A stretch of 64,000 bases of DNA. Origin: Granulicella tundricola MP5ACTX9. Lineage in GTDB: Bacteria > Acidobacteriota > Terriglobia > Terriglobales > Acidobacteriaceae. The stretch lies in the NCBI RefSeq assembly GCF_000178975.2, contig NC_015064.1, positions 62,001-126,000 of the forward strand. The letters run 5' to 3'. The notes beneath the pieces were generated by a model. The model made no database searches and was not told where the DNA came from. It was given only the letters and a program-made list of their open reading frames with translations. Of this stretch, positions 1-11,534 are shown one piece after another (position 1 is the stretch's first letter; the number at the start of each line of letters is the position of its first letter). The translations under genes and the position numbers were made by a program.

Positions 1-137
1 GCTTCCCCTCCACGGTCGCCGTCTGGAGCGTCTTCGCCGGTCTGTTCATGGCGCTCTCTACCGGCCTTTTCTTCGGTGTCTACCCTGCACGCAAGGCCGC
101 CGAGCTGGACCCAATCGTAGCCCTGAGGGCAGACTGA
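1..137 (+). CDS. MacB-like ABC transporter permease, C-terminal end (partial)
   Basis: Only the last 45 or so codons are in the window; the gene starts before base 1. The readable part is a hydrophobic helix followed by FFGVYPARKAAELDPIVALR, the typical end of MacB/FtsX-type permeases, where a final transmembrane helix is followed by a P-A-x-K-A-A-x-L-(D/N)-P-I-x-A-L-R tail. It stops one base before the ATG of the next, similar permease, so the two are almost certainly co-transcribed. The substrate cannot be told. Confidence 0.85.
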   Translation, partial: FPSTVAVWSVFAGLFMALSTGLFFGVYPARKAAELDPIVALRAD

Positions 138-138
138 C

Positions 139-1398
<1,260 letters not shown>

Positions 1399-1466
1399 AT
1401 CATTGCCCGCTTTGTTTTCTTTACCCTACGGATACTCGGCCTGTGACGGTTCGATAGACTAGGGGG

Positions 1467-2645
1467 GTGGAAGTTCTCCCTCTTTTGATTGAAGCGGCGA
1501 CAGCCCTGCTCACGGCATGCGGCCTCGCGTACATGGTCCTGGCGCTCTGGGGAGCCCGCGCGTATGTGCGCTCGGTAAGAAAACACTCCGCACCCGCGGA
1601 CGCCGCACCCGGCGTCACCCTGCTCAAGCCCCTCAAAGGTGTCGACCCCCGCATGTACGCCGGCCTGGCCAGCCACTGCCGCCAGCAGTACGCCGGACCC
1701 GTTGAGCTCGTCTTCGGCGTCCACAGCCTCACCGATCCCGCCGTCGCAGAGGTGGAACGCCTCCGCACCGAGTTCCCGGAAGCCGCCATCAAGCTCGTCG
1801 AATGCACCCAGCGCCTCGGCACCAGCGGCAAGGTCTCGAACCTCGTCCAGATGCTCGCCGCCGCCCAGTATGAGCACGTCGTCATCAACGACTCGGACAT
1901 CCTGGTCTCGCCCCACTATCTCACCGGCGTCATGCGTTACTTCGCAGATCCTCGCGTAGGCATGGTGACCGCGCCATACCTGGGCCGCACCGGTCTCGGA
2001 GGCCGTGAGCGCACAGTCTGGGCCAGGCTGGAGGCGCTCGGCATCTCTACCGATTTCATGCCCGGCGTCCTCACCGCCCGCAAGCTGGAAGGCGGAATCC
2101 GCTTCGGCCTCGGGTCCACCCTCGCCATGTCCCGCACGGCTTTGACCAAGGCCGGCGGCATGGAGGCTCTGGTCGAGTACCTCGCAGACGACTACGAACT
2201 CGGCAAGCGCATCGCCGCCGCCGGCTTCACCGTCGAGCTCTGTGGAGAGGTCGTCGAGACCACCGTCCCGGGCTACGGCCTCAAGGACTTCTGGGATCAC
2301 CAGATGCGCTGGGCCCGCTCCACCCGGGACTCCCGCAAGCTCGGCTACGTCGGCCTGGGCGTCACCTACTGCGTCCCGTGGGCCATCCTGACGGTCATTG
2401 CCTCGGGCGGCGCGCTCTGGAGCATCTCGCTGCTGGTCTTCTCGCTGCTCGCCCGCATCGCCGTCGCTCTGACCGTAGGCGTAGGCATCCTGCGTGATGA
2501 ACAGGTCCTCCGTGACCTCTGGCTGCTCCCCGTCCGCGACCTCTTCGGCCTCCTCTTCTGGTTCTGGAGCTTCGCAGGCGACACCGTAGTCTGGCGTGGC
2601 GAAGAGTTCCGCCTCAAAGACGGAAAGATCACCAGAGCAACATAA
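1467..2645 (+). CDS. hpnI: HpnI-like family 2/21 glycosyltransferase
   Basis: Membrane glycosyltransferase of the ceramide-glucosyltransferase/HpnI type, 392 aa from a GTG start. A signal-anchor helix lies at residues 5-27, the catalytic domain runs from about 45 to 290, and two or three C-terminal helices follow. Family motifs are visible: VTLLKPLKGVDP, the metal-binding NDSDILVSP, the base-containing LADDYELGKRI and HQMRWARSTRD near residue 275 (the RW motif). HpnI enzymes add N-acetylglucosamine to bacteriohopanetetrol, and hopanoids are common in Acidobacteriota. The close alignable blocks favour HpnI, but a sphingolipid or other lipid acceptor cannot be excluded. No other hopanoid gene is adjacent. 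Confidence 0.75.
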   Translation: MEVLPLLIEAATALLTACGLAYMVLALWGARAYVRSVRKHSAPADAAPGVTLLKPLKGVDPRMYAGLASHCRQQYAGPVELVFGVHSLTDPAVAEVERLRTEFPEAAIKLVECTQRLGTSGKVSNLVQMLAAAQYEHVVINDSDILVSPHYLTGVMRYFADPRVGMVTAPYLGRTGLGGRERTVWARLEALGISTDFMPGVLTARKLEGGIRFGLGSTLAMSRTALTKAGGMEALVEYLADDYELGKRIAAAGFTVELCGEVVETTVPGYGLKDFWDHQMRWARSTRDSRKLGYVGLGVTYCVPWAILTVIASGGALWSISLLVFSLLARIAVALTVGVGILRDEQVLRDLWLLPVRDLFGLLFWFWSFAGDTVVWRGEEFRLKDGKITRAT

Positions 2646-2647
2646 GA

Positions 2648-2730
2648 AAGCGAATCACAGAGCGCACAGATTAAAAGAGAGAATCTCTCCGTGTCCTCGT
2701 CTTACCCTCCGTGCTCTCTGTGGTTCGCTT
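2648..2730. repeat. REP-like imperfect palindrome
   Basis: The arms AAGCGAATCACAGAGCGCAC (2648 on) and CCGTGCTCTCTGTGGTTCGC (ending 2728-2730) are near-perfect reverse complements, and the inner part has a second small dyad (AGAGAGAATCTCT). RNA from this stretch would fold into a long hairpin between the glycosyltransferase and the hydrolase. It looks like an intergenic REP element or a transcript-end structure rather than a promoter. Confidence 0.55.
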
Positions 2731-2747
2731 TACGCTAAAGTCGAACC

Positions 2748-4079
2748 ATGCGCATCATCGATTGGGTCCTGCCCGCATTAGGCCTGCTGGGCGCCGTCTT
2801 ACTGGTGCTCGGAGCCCCCCGAGCAGTCCTATGGGCCTTGATGGCGATCTTCGCCGCAGCCCTGGCAGCCCACTTCATCCTGATAGGAACCTACTGGCAG
2901 CGCGTCCCGGTCTACCTCGCCTTCCTGATCCTCTGCTATGCATCCTTCACGCCGGAGCAGACCAAAGCCCGGGGCATCTCCGTCTTCGCCATCGCGCTCC
3001 TGTCCTGCCTCAGCGCCGGTCTCACCTTTGAGCTTCCCCTCTTCACCCTGCCCCCGCCGACCGGCCAAAATCCACCCTCGACCTCGACCTTCTACCTGAC
3101 AGACTTCACCCGCGACCGCAGTCTCGTCGTGCAGGTCTGGTATCCGGCAAACTTTAGCGGGGGCTTTGACAGTCGGCGTGCGAAATACGCCCGCTCCAAA
3201 GAACTTCGCCCCTTCTACCGCTATCAAAGCCGCATCCAGACCAACTCCTACGACAACGCTGAGATGGCCAAGAATGAAGGCCCATTCCCAGTCATCCTCT
3301 TCAACGGCATGTGGGGAGGCCGCCGAACCCAGGACACCTTCCTCATGGAAGACCTCGCCAGCCACGGCTACGTCGTCGTCGCAGTCGATCACCCCGGCAA
3401 CGCCGCCCGCGTCGAGATGGCCGACGGCCAGGTCGTCTACTCCACCATGAAAACGGCCATTGATACCATTCCCGGCCGCACCCCACAACAGATCCGCGCA
3501 ACATGGGAAAAAGAACTCGCCGTATGGGTAGACGACAACCGCTTCGTCCTCGACGAACTCGAACGCATGAACGCCGGAGGCTGGGCCACCGGCCGTCTTG
3601 ACGTCCGCAACGTCGGCGCGCTCGGCCACTCCTTCGGTGGAGCGGCATCGTTCGCCCTGCTCGGCGCAGACGCCCGCGTCCGCTGCGCCATCAACATGGA
3701 CGGCTGGAGCTTCGGCGGCCTGGACCATCGCACCACGCAACCCATCCTCCTCATGTACGAGGACTCCTACAAAGGCAACCAGCCCGGCGCAGGAGCCGAG
3801 TGGGAACTCGACACAGCCGACAAAGCCCTCGTAGACCAAAGCCTGCAAAGCTTCGGAGGCACCCGCGTCTACATCACCGGCACACGCCACGCAGACTTCA
3901 CCGACGCCACCCTCTTCTCCCCTATCAAGCGCGTCACAGCCACCGGCTCCATCGCCGGCGACCGCATCCGCACCATCATCCGTAAAACGGTCTTATGCTT
4001 CTTCGATCAGGAGCTGAAAGGGCATGGCACTCTACCGGCGTTTCCAGAGTCAGAGTTACAGAATTGGAAGCGACCTTGA
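2748..4079 (+). CDS. Membrane-anchored alpha/beta hydrolase (PAF-acetylhydrolase-like)
   Basis: Residues 1-100 form three or four transmembrane helices. The rest is an alpha/beta-hydrolase fold of the platelet-activating-factor acetylhydrolase/dienelactone hydrolase type. Visible elements are VVQVWYPA at the fold start, the oxyanion segment PVILFNGMWGGRRTQD, HGYVVVAVDHPGNA, and the nucleophile elbow VGALGHSFGGAAS with Ser near residue 295. INMDGWSFGG follows, and a late His (TGTRHADFTD) could complete the triad. Substrate unknown, probably an ester. It stands alone, with the REP-like hairpin upstream. Confidence 0.8.
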   Translation: MRIIDWVLPALGLLGAVLLVLGAPRAVLWALMAIFAAALAAHFILIGTYWQRVPVYLAFLILCYASFTPEQTKARGISVFAIALLSCLSAGLTFELPLFTLPPPTGQNPPSTSTFYLTDFTRDRSLVVQVWYPANFSGGFDSRRAKYARSKELRPFYRYQSRIQTNSYDNAEMAKNEGPFPVILFNGMWGGRRTQDTFLMEDLASHGYVVVAVDHPGNAARVEMADGQVVYSTMKTAIDTIPGRTPQQIRATWEKELAVWVDDNRFVLDELERMNAGGWATGRLDVRNVGALGHSFGGAASFALLGADARVRCAINMDGWSFGGLDHRTTQPILLMYEDSYKGNQPGAGAEWELDTADKALVDQSLQSFGGTRVYITGTRHADFTDATLFSPIKRVTATGSIAGDRIRTIIRKTVLCFFDQELKGHGTLPAFPESELQNWKRP

Positions 4080-4104
4080 GAGTTTTGTCTGATCGCTTCA
4101 AGCC

Positions 4105-4335
4105 GTGAGAATATTCGGAATGGACAATGATGAAGTAGTCACCCTGTTACGGGAGATTCGCGATCTGCAAAAACTTCACATGGAGAGCTATAAAGAAGCT
4201 GTAAGAAATCAGCAAACGTCAATTGAACTACAGGCCAAAGGCAGCCGCCTATATAAGCGGGCTCTCGTAGGTTTGCTCATCTTCGCGCTACTGGTAGTTG
4301 CAGCTTTAGTGGTTCCATCTTTCGTACATCATTAA
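4105..4335 (+). CDS. Small single-helix membrane protein
   Basis: 76 aa from a GTG start; an internal ATG at 4120 would give 71 aa. The first 50 residues are charged and helical (EIRDLQKLHMESYKEAVRNQ), followed by basic residues and one transmembrane helix (ALVGLLIFALLVVAALVVPS) to the C-terminus. This tail-anchored layout with an N-terminal coiled segment is seen in many small acidobacterial proteins of unknown role. It has no recognisable domain, and its expression cannot be judged from sequence. Confidence 0.5.
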   Translation: MRIFGMDNDEVVTLLREIRDLQKLHMESYKEAVRNQQTSIELQAKGSRLYKRALVGLLIFALLVVAALVVPSFVHH

Positions 4336-4375
4336 GACGATTTTTTTCAGATCATTCTCATGGCCCCTAAAACAC

Positions 4376-4404
4376 TAAACCCCGGAAATATCTCCGGGGT
4401 TTAG
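4376..4404. terminator. Bidirectional hairpin terminator before rpoD 3' end
   Basis: AACCCCGGA and TCCGGGGTTT form a strong stem around a short AAATATC loop, with T-rich sequence on both sides. It lies between the convergent small membrane gene (+) and rpoD (-), so it can end both transcripts. Confidence 0.8.
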
Positions 4405-4424
4405 TTCACATGGGGAATCCAAAA

Positions 4425-6137
<1,713 letters not shown>

Positions 6138-6417
6138 TCCTACTCAAAGTAGATGGGGGTTAGCGTCTCACAGACAGCTAGGCTCGGCTCAAAAAACAAG
6201 CGAGACTCTCCCATCCTTACAAATCAGTTCAATGTGGTTCTGGCGCAGGGAGCAAAGTGCGGTATAAACCGCGTTGGCAAGCCCATTTGACCTTTTGCCC
6301 TCAGGCAGGTCGGGCATTCGAAGGCACACTTCCCGAGCGAAACACAGAATATCACAATCTTAGACGCTCCGAGCAGCCAAAAAGATTCGCCTTGCATCCG
6401 AATGAGGCTAAAGCTTT

Positions 6418-7488
6418 TTAGCTCCGCCAGTGCAGCTCCACCGGACCCTTCAGCGGATGCTCCCCAATCCCCGTCAACCTCGCCTGTTTCAGTGCAAAAT
6501 ACCACTTCGCCGGCTGATCCGCGTCGTCGATCAGCATCAGCGCCGGCCGGAACCTCAACCCCTGCGCCTGCTCGATCATCGTCTCCTGATCCTGCCGCAC
6601 AAACCTCGCCCCAAAAAACGTGGCAATCGTCTTCACCAGCGGCACGTTGTAAAACACATTCCAAGCCGCATACACATCGATCCGGCACGTCGAAGCCGTC
6701 ACCGGAGTCACCGTCGTCAGGCTCGCGAACCATTTCTCGCCAGCCCGAATCGTCTCGTACCGCCGGTTCGGCAGCACAAAATCGATCGTCGTCGTGATCG
6801 GCTCGCCATAAACCCCCAGCAGCTTATAAGGAGCGGAGTTCGCGCTCGGCGCATGAGATGAAATCCGGAACCCCCCTGGAATCGGCTCAAAATGCTTCGT
6901 CTTCTCATGAATCGAAGCCCTGCTCCGCCACCACCAAGCCTGATGTACAAACGGCCCATGCGCCGGGTCCATCAGCCCGATAATCCCGTGATCGACATTA
7001 CAAGGCAAATCCGCCGTCAGATGCGCAGATCTGAACTTCGCAGAGAACTTCGGCACCTCCGGCACCGGCGGAAGCTCCGCAGTCCGACGCCCCGCACCCG
7101 CCTCCGGCAGATACACCCAGCACGTCCCATCCCGCTCCTCGCACGGATAGCTCGTCGCATAGATCTTCGTCGGCTGCAGGATATCCAGCCCCGTCAGCGA
7201 CGGAATCTCCGTACACTGCCCGGAGCACGGCTCGAACTTCCACCCGTGATACTTGCACTGCACCTCGTTGCCGTCGAACCACCCCGCCGAAAGCGGAATC
7301 CCCCGATGCGGACAAAGATCCCGCATAGCAAAGACTGTGCCGTCATTCTTCCGCCCCAGCAACAGCGGCACCCCGCACAGCAGCGCCGTCGTGGTCTTCC
7401 CCTTCTTCAGCCCCGCAGACCGCCCGGCCGGATACCACTCCCCAAAGATCAGCTCCGCCGGAGGCCCACCCTGCAAGTTGGAAGTCAT
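6418..7488 (-). CDS. Rieske non-haem iron oxygenase, alpha subunit type
   Basis: 356 aa from the ATG at 7488, which follows AGGGGTGG at good spacing; a longer frame upstream would overlap the divergent gene and is not used. The N-terminal Rieske [2Fe-2S] domain has CPHRGIPL and CKYHGW (C-x-H then C-x-x-H, residues about 50-72). The C-terminal catalytic domain carries NVDHGIIGLMDPAHGPFVH, which matches the mononuclear-iron 2-His-1-carboxylate region. Such enzymes hydroxylate or demethylate aromatic, sterol-like or choline-type substrates with electrons from a separate reductase, none of which is encoded nearby. The substrate is unknown. Confidence 0.88.
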   Translation of the reverse strand: MTSNLQGGPPAELIFGEWYPAGRSAGLKKGKTTTALLCGVPLLLGRKNDGTVFAMRDLCPHRGIPLSAGWFDGNEVQCKYHGWKFEPCSGQCTEIPSLTGLDILQPTKIYATSYPCEERDGTCWVYLPEAGAGRRTAELPPVPEVPKFSAKFRSAHLTADLPCNVDHGIIGLMDPAHGPFVHQAWWWRSRASIHEKTKHFEPIPGGFRISSHAPSANSAPYKLLGVYGEPITTTIDFVLPNRRYETIRAGEKWFASLTTVTPVTASTCRIDVYAAWNVFYNVPLVKTIATFFGARFVRQDQETMIEQAQGLRFRPALMLIDDADQPAKWYFALKQARLTGIGEHPLKGPVELHWRS

Positions 7489-7528
7489 ATCCACCCCTGA
7501 ATCATACCCGCCATGTAACCTGAGGGAC

Positions 7529-9493
7529 GTGGAAGCCCCCGCCCAACTTCGCCGCAACCGCCTCATCCTCGTCGCTCTCTGGTTCGTCTTCTACGGCTCC
7601 TTCACCCTCTTCACCCCGCCCCTGCTGGACGACGCCGACTCCGTCCACGCCGAGGTCGCGCGCGAGATGCTCCTCCGCCACGACTGGGTCACCCTCTACG
7701 CCAACGGCATCCGTTACCTGGAAAAGGCCCCCGTCTTCTACTGGTCGGAAGCCGTCGCGATGAGCCTCTTCGGCCCCACAACCGCAGCCTCCCGCCTCCC
7801 ATTGGCCATCGCCATGCTGGCCCTCGTACTGATCTCGGAAAGCTTCGCCCGCCGAGCCTTCCGCACCCCCCGAGCCGGTCTCTACGCCGGCCTCATCACC
7901 CTCTCCAGCTTCGGCATGTTCATCTTCTCCCGCATCAACATCCCGGACATCATGGTCTGCCTCTGGCTCGTCATAGCCCTCTACGCCTTCTACCTCACCG
8001 AGCAACCCGAGCACGCTGGTCCCGAGCCCTCTGGTCCCCGGTCCCTGAGCCTTGGTCCCTGCCTCCTCTTCGCCGCCGCCTGCGCCCTCAACATCCTCAC
8101 CAAGGGCCTCATCGGCATCGTCTTCCCCGTCGGAATCGTCCTCCTCTATCTCCTCATCACCCGAGGCCTCCGTGGCACCCTAACCCGCCTCCGCCAGCTT
8201 CACCCCGCCTCGAGCCTCGCCGTCTTCCTCCTCATCGCCGTCCCCTGGCACATCCTCATCGCCCTAGCGAACCCCACCCAGGGCCACCCGGGCGGCGTGG
8301 CTTTCTTGAATGGCCACTGGTCCGTCCCCCTCCCCACCGACGGCAACGTCCACGGCTGGACCTGGTTCTACTTCGTCAACGAACAAGTCTTACGTTATCT
8401 AAATCTGCGAGTCCCGAGAGACTACGACACCGTCCCACTCGCTCTCTTCTGGGGCCTCTGCCTCATCTGGCTCATGCCCTGGTCGGCCTTTCTCTTCCAC
8501 GCCGTAGCACGCGCCCTCCCCATCCGCACCGCCGCCTTCCGCCAACGCCTCCGCACCAAGACCCTGACGAATCAGGAACGTACTGACCTGCTCCTCATCC
8601 TCTGGGCCGCCATCCCGCTCCTCTTCTTCTCCCTCTCCACCCGCCAGGAGTACTACGTCCTCCCCTCGCTCCCGCCGCTGATCCTCCTCATCGCCGCATG
8701 GCTCGCCCAACGCTTCGCTGACTCGGGACGAGCCAAGCAGCACCGTGCATCATCTCTACGATCAGCAGGCGCACTTGCCCTCGTAGGTCTCTGTGCAGCT
8801 GCAGTATGCCTTTATCTCATCCTGCACACTAAGGCACCATCCCAAGACACGGACCTTGCCTCACTTCTCCAACAAAATCCCGGCGACTACGCTCTCTCCT
8901 TCGGGCACTTCCTCGACCTCAACGCTCGCGCAATGGGCCTGTTCCGCCTACCCCTCGCGCTGACAGCGATCTCCCTTGGGGGCGGCCTGACTCTCGCTTG
9001 GTATCTACGCCGACCCAGATATCAGACTGGCTTTGAAAGCACTTACGTCCATGCCGCAAACCTGGTGATCGCCGCTTCCGCCTTCCTCTTCCTCTTCGCC
9101 TCCTGGCTAGGCCTCCGAACCTTCTCCCCGACCCTCACCAGCCACCAACTGGCCCAGGCCATAGCCCCGCAACTCCATCAACAAGACCTCATCGTCCTCC
9201 ACGGCGAGTACGAAGCCGGCAGCACCCTAGGCTTCTACCTCCACCGCAACGACCTGCACATTCTGGAAGGCCGCAGCTCCAACCTCTGGTACGGCAGCTT
9301 CTTCCCCGAAGCCCCAAAGATCTTCGAAACCCGCGACTCCCTCGCGGCCAAATGGCCCGGCCCCCAAAGAATCTTCCTCTGGGAAGACCCCCACGACCCC
9401 GACCGCCCCATCCTCAAACTCCCCCAACCCATCTACGTCATCGCCAACTCCGGCGGCAAGTACATCCTCTCCAACCAACCCAATCACCCATGA
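7529..9493 (+). CDS. GT39-family (ArnT/PMT-like) membrane glycosyltransferase
   Basis: About 654 aa from a GTG at 7529 preceded by GAGGGA; the start of the Rieske gene lies 40 bases away on the other strand, so longer versions are unlikely. The first periplasmic loop after helix 1 has LLDDADSVHAEVAREML, the acidic motif of polyprenyl-phosphate-sugar transferases such as ArnT (PDEARYAEIAREM-like). About a dozen hydrophobic helices follow, and the soluble C-terminal part (LHGEYEAGSTLGFYLHRNDL) resembles ArnT. It probably moves a sugar from undecaprenyl phosphate to a lipid or protein in the periplasm. The acceptor is unknown. Confidence 0.85.
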   Translation: MEAPAQLRRNRLILVALWFVFYGSFTLFTPPLLDDADSVHAEVAREMLLRHDWVTLYANGIRYLEKAPVFYWSEAVAMSLFGPTTAASRLPLAIAMLALVLISESFARRAFRTPRAGLYAGLITLSSFGMFIFSRINIPDIMVCLWLVIALYAFYLTEQPEHAGPEPSGPRSLSLGPCLLFAAACALNILTKGLIGIVFPVGIVLLYLLITRGLRGTLTRLRQLHPASSLAVFLLIAVPWHILIALANPTQGHPGGVAFLNGHWSVPLPTDGNVHGWTWFYFVNEQVLRYLNLRVPRDYDTVPLALFWGLCLIWLMPWSAFLFHAVARALPIRTAAFRQRLRTKTLTNQERTDLLLILWAAIPLLFFSLSTRQEYYVLPSLPPLILLIAAWLAQRFADSGRAKQHRASSLRSAGALALVGLCAAAVCLYLILHTKAPSQDTDLASLLQQNPGDYALSFGHFLDLNARAMGLFRLPLALTAISLGGGLTLAWYLRRPRYQTGFESTYVHAANLVIAASAFLFLFASWLGLRTFSPTLTSHQLAQAIAPQLHQQDLIVLHGEYEAGSTLGFYLHRNDLHILEGRSSNLWYGSFFPEAPKIFETRDSLAAKWPGPQRIFLWEDPHDPDRPILKLPQPIYVIANSGGKYILSNQPNHP

Positions 9494-9524
9494 CCCTATA
9501 ATTGCCTTCAGCGGAGGAACCATC

Positions 9525-9812
9525 ATGGAATCGCTAGAAGAGACCTGCTCACTCGCCACTTTTCACGAGAACTCCGCCGAAATCATTCAGCAACTCAAAG
9601 GCACCCATCGCTCAGTCACCCTGACGGTCGATGGCAAGCCAGAGGTCATCCTTCAGGATGTCACCGAATATCAACGCCTCCGTGATTTAGCCGCTGCCGC
9701 CGATATTCACGAAGGAATCCGTCAAGGTCTTGAGGAATCAGCCGCCGGTAAAGGCCGCCCCGCCTCGGAGTTCTTGGACTACATGCGGGAAAAGTATGGA
9801 CTATCGCGTTAG
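9525..9812 (+). CDS. Phd/YefM-family antitoxin
   Basis: 95-aa antitoxin. The N-terminal half (ETCSLATFHENSAEIIQQLK, then VTLTVDGKPEVILQDVTEYQRL) is the Phd/YefM fold that binds its own promoter. The C-terminal half, ending LDYMREKYGLSR, is the toxin-wrapping tail. The start ATG follows GGAGGA. It overlaps the toxin gene by 17 bases, the standard arrangement for translational coupling and antitoxin excess. Confidence 0.9.
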   Translation: MESLEETCSLATFHENSAEIIQQLKGTHRSVTLTVDGKPEVILQDVTEYQRLRDLAAAADIHEGIRQGLEESAAGKGRPASEFLDYMREKYGLSR

Positions 9813-10107
9813 GCTGATGCCACGAGCGGAACGAGATCTCGAGGAGATCTTCCAGTACATCCAGGCTCGCAGTTCATCCGCTGCACATAGTTGGTTTATG
9901 CGTCTGACCAACGCAATCGATGGGCTCTCTACCTTTCCTCAACGACATCCGATCACTCCGGAATACCCCTCGCTCCGCCATCTACTCTTCGGCAACAAGC
10001 CCCACATCTATCGCGTGATCTATCTCATCGATGTAACAGCTCGATCGGTCGATATTCTCTCTGTGTGGCATGGTGCCCAGCAGCCCTTCACAAGAGAAAT
10101 CCAGTAA
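9796..10107 (+). CDS. RelE/ParE-superfamily toxin
   Basis: 103 aa from the ATG at 9796, which lies inside the end of the antitoxin gene. The sequence YRVRLMPRAERDLEEIFQYI, followed by GLSTFPQRHPITPEYPSLRHLLF and YRVIYLIDVTARSVDILSVWHG, is the ParE/RelE fold: two helices, then a beta sheet ending in the I-L-x-V-x-H-G strand. ParE members poison gyrase and RelE members cut mRNA on the ribosome; the sequence alone does not decide. It pairs with the Phd-type antitoxin just upstream. Confidence 0.9.
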   Translation: MDYRVRLMPRAERDLEEIFQYIQARSSSAAHSWFMRLTNAIDGLSTFPQRHPITPEYPSLRHLLFGNKPHIYRVIYLIDVTARSVDILSVWHGAQQPFTREIQ

Positions 10108-10168
10108 GCACGTCTCTCGCTGGCTGCCTTACCCACCATTCATCCCCACCCGATACAATCCCCACATC

Positions 10169-10999
10169 ATGCCCAGCACCTGCCACGAGCTCCGCCACGT
10201 CCCACTCTTCGCCCTCCTTGACGACGACGAACTAGGCGTCCTCGCCACCCAGGTCGAAATCCGCCAGTTTGCCCCCCGCCAGCGCATCTACAAACTCGGT
10301 GAGCCCGGCGACCGCGCCTACATCCTCCTTGAAGGCGGCGTCCAGGTCACCACCATCGACCAGGACGAGCAGGAGGTCCTCGTCGCCACGCCAGAGCACG
10401 GCGAGTTCTTCGGCTTCGCCTCCATGCTGGAACAGACCCCCCACCACACCTCCGCTGTCGCCACCATCGAGACCACCTGCGTCGAGTTAGACCGCAACGA
10501 CATCTCCGTCCTCCTCACCCAGAAGCCCATGGCCGGCCTGGACATGATGACCGTCCTCGCCCGTCAGTTCCACGCCTCGCAGGAGATCATCCGTCTCCGC
10601 GCCAATCGCAACCCCAACCTCGTCATCGAGGAAGAGGAGACCCGCGGCGAAAAGATCGCAGACAAGGTCGCCAGCTTCGGCGGCTCCTGGACCTTCATCA
10701 TCACCTTCGCCGTCATCCTCATCACCTACACCACCATCAACATCATTCTCAGAGGCAAGGCCTGGGACCCGTACCCCTTCATCCTGCTCAACCTCTTCCT
10801 CTCCATGCTCGCCGCCATCCAGGCGCCGGTCATCATGATGAGCCAGAACCGTCAAGACAAAAAGGACCGCGTCCGCTCAGAGCTGGACTTCGACGTCAAC
10901 GTCCGCGCCGAAACCGAGATCCAGGCCCTCTCCCGCCGCGTCAAGGAACTCCACGACAAGCTCGACGACGTAGACGGCCTGCTCCGCCCCGATCGCTAA
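10169..10999 (+). CDS. Cyclic-nucleotide-binding DUF1003 membrane protein
   Basis: 276 aa from the ATG at 10169. Residues 1-125 are a cNMP-binding (CRP-like) domain: FALLDDDELGVLATQ, the pocket loop LGEPGDRAYILLEGGVQV, then GEFFGFASMLEQTPHHTSAVA. Residues 160-250 are DUF1003, with GSWTFIITFAVILITYTTIN, the hallmark AWDPYPFILLNLFLSMLAAI, then VIMMSQNRQDKKDR and a C-terminal coiled coil. It has no DNA-binding HTH, so it is probably a membrane protein gated or regulated by a nucleotide or redox ligand. Function is unknown. Confidence 0.85.
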   Translation: MPSTCHELRHVPLFALLDDDELGVLATQVEIRQFAPRQRIYKLGEPGDRAYILLEGGVQVTTIDQDEQEVLVATPEHGEFFGFASMLEQTPHHTSAVATIETTCVELDRNDISVLLTQKPMAGLDMMTVLARQFHASQEIIRLRANRNPNLVIEEEETRGEKIADKVASFGGSWTFIITFAVILITYTTINIILRGKAWDPYPFILLNLFLSMLAAIQAPVIMMSQNRQDKKDRVRSELDFDVNVRAETEIQALSRRVKELHDKLDDVDGLLRPDR

Positions 11000-11534
11000 C
11001 CGCAGCAGTCCCAACACCAGCACACATCATTCTGAGCGAAGCGAAGAACCACCGTATTGGCAGTTGCTGTTGCAGTTGCTGTTGCCGCTGCAGTTGTTTG
11101 TTCCAGCTCGTCATTCTGCGCGGAGCGCAGAACCTCAGTAGTTGTCATTATCGCGGCACAAACGCCAACCCAGCCAAGGACCCGCAAAAACGCGTCCCCA
11201 ACCCAAACCCCATGAACCACTTACAACTATTTTTCCAAAAAAAACCAGTAAATCCCGATGTCAAGCCCCCACGGCCTCGAAGAACCCTGCAACTTCAACA
11301 CTCAAAACCACTTAGCGCCAAAAAATAGTTGGCGTATTCACCCCCGCCAATCCTGTAAAATAGAAGCATCCCCAAAACACAACGCAAACCATCTCCTCAT
11401 AGGGGATGGCCGTCACGTCATAGCATCAATTTTTCTCACATACACGAGGCTCTGCATCCGGACCAAAACCCAGTCCAGACCTAAGCCCAATGCTTTGAAT
11501 ACTTTGCCCCAGAAAGGGGTGGTGGGGGGGACGA
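11000..11534. repeat. Intergenic region with two REP-like palindromes and a GTTGCT/GCAGTT repeat
   Basis: No gene is supported here. Two copies of the element CATTCTG(A/C)GC(G)(A/G)AGCG(A/C)AGAACC lie at 11028-11050 and 11111-11133. Each contains a small palindrome (GCGAAGCGAAG or TGCGCGGAGCGCA). Between them (11056-11098) is a low-complexity run built on GTTGC/GCAGTT units. Palindromic CATTCTGAGCGAAGCGAAG-type units are frequent intergenic repeats in acidobacterial genomes. They may affect mRNA ends of the two convergent genes. Confidence 0.6.

Noticed and set aside
11056-11098. Short tandem GTTGCT/GCAGTT units considered as a CRISPR array
   Set aside because: The units are three to six bases long, without spacers of constant length and without cas genes.
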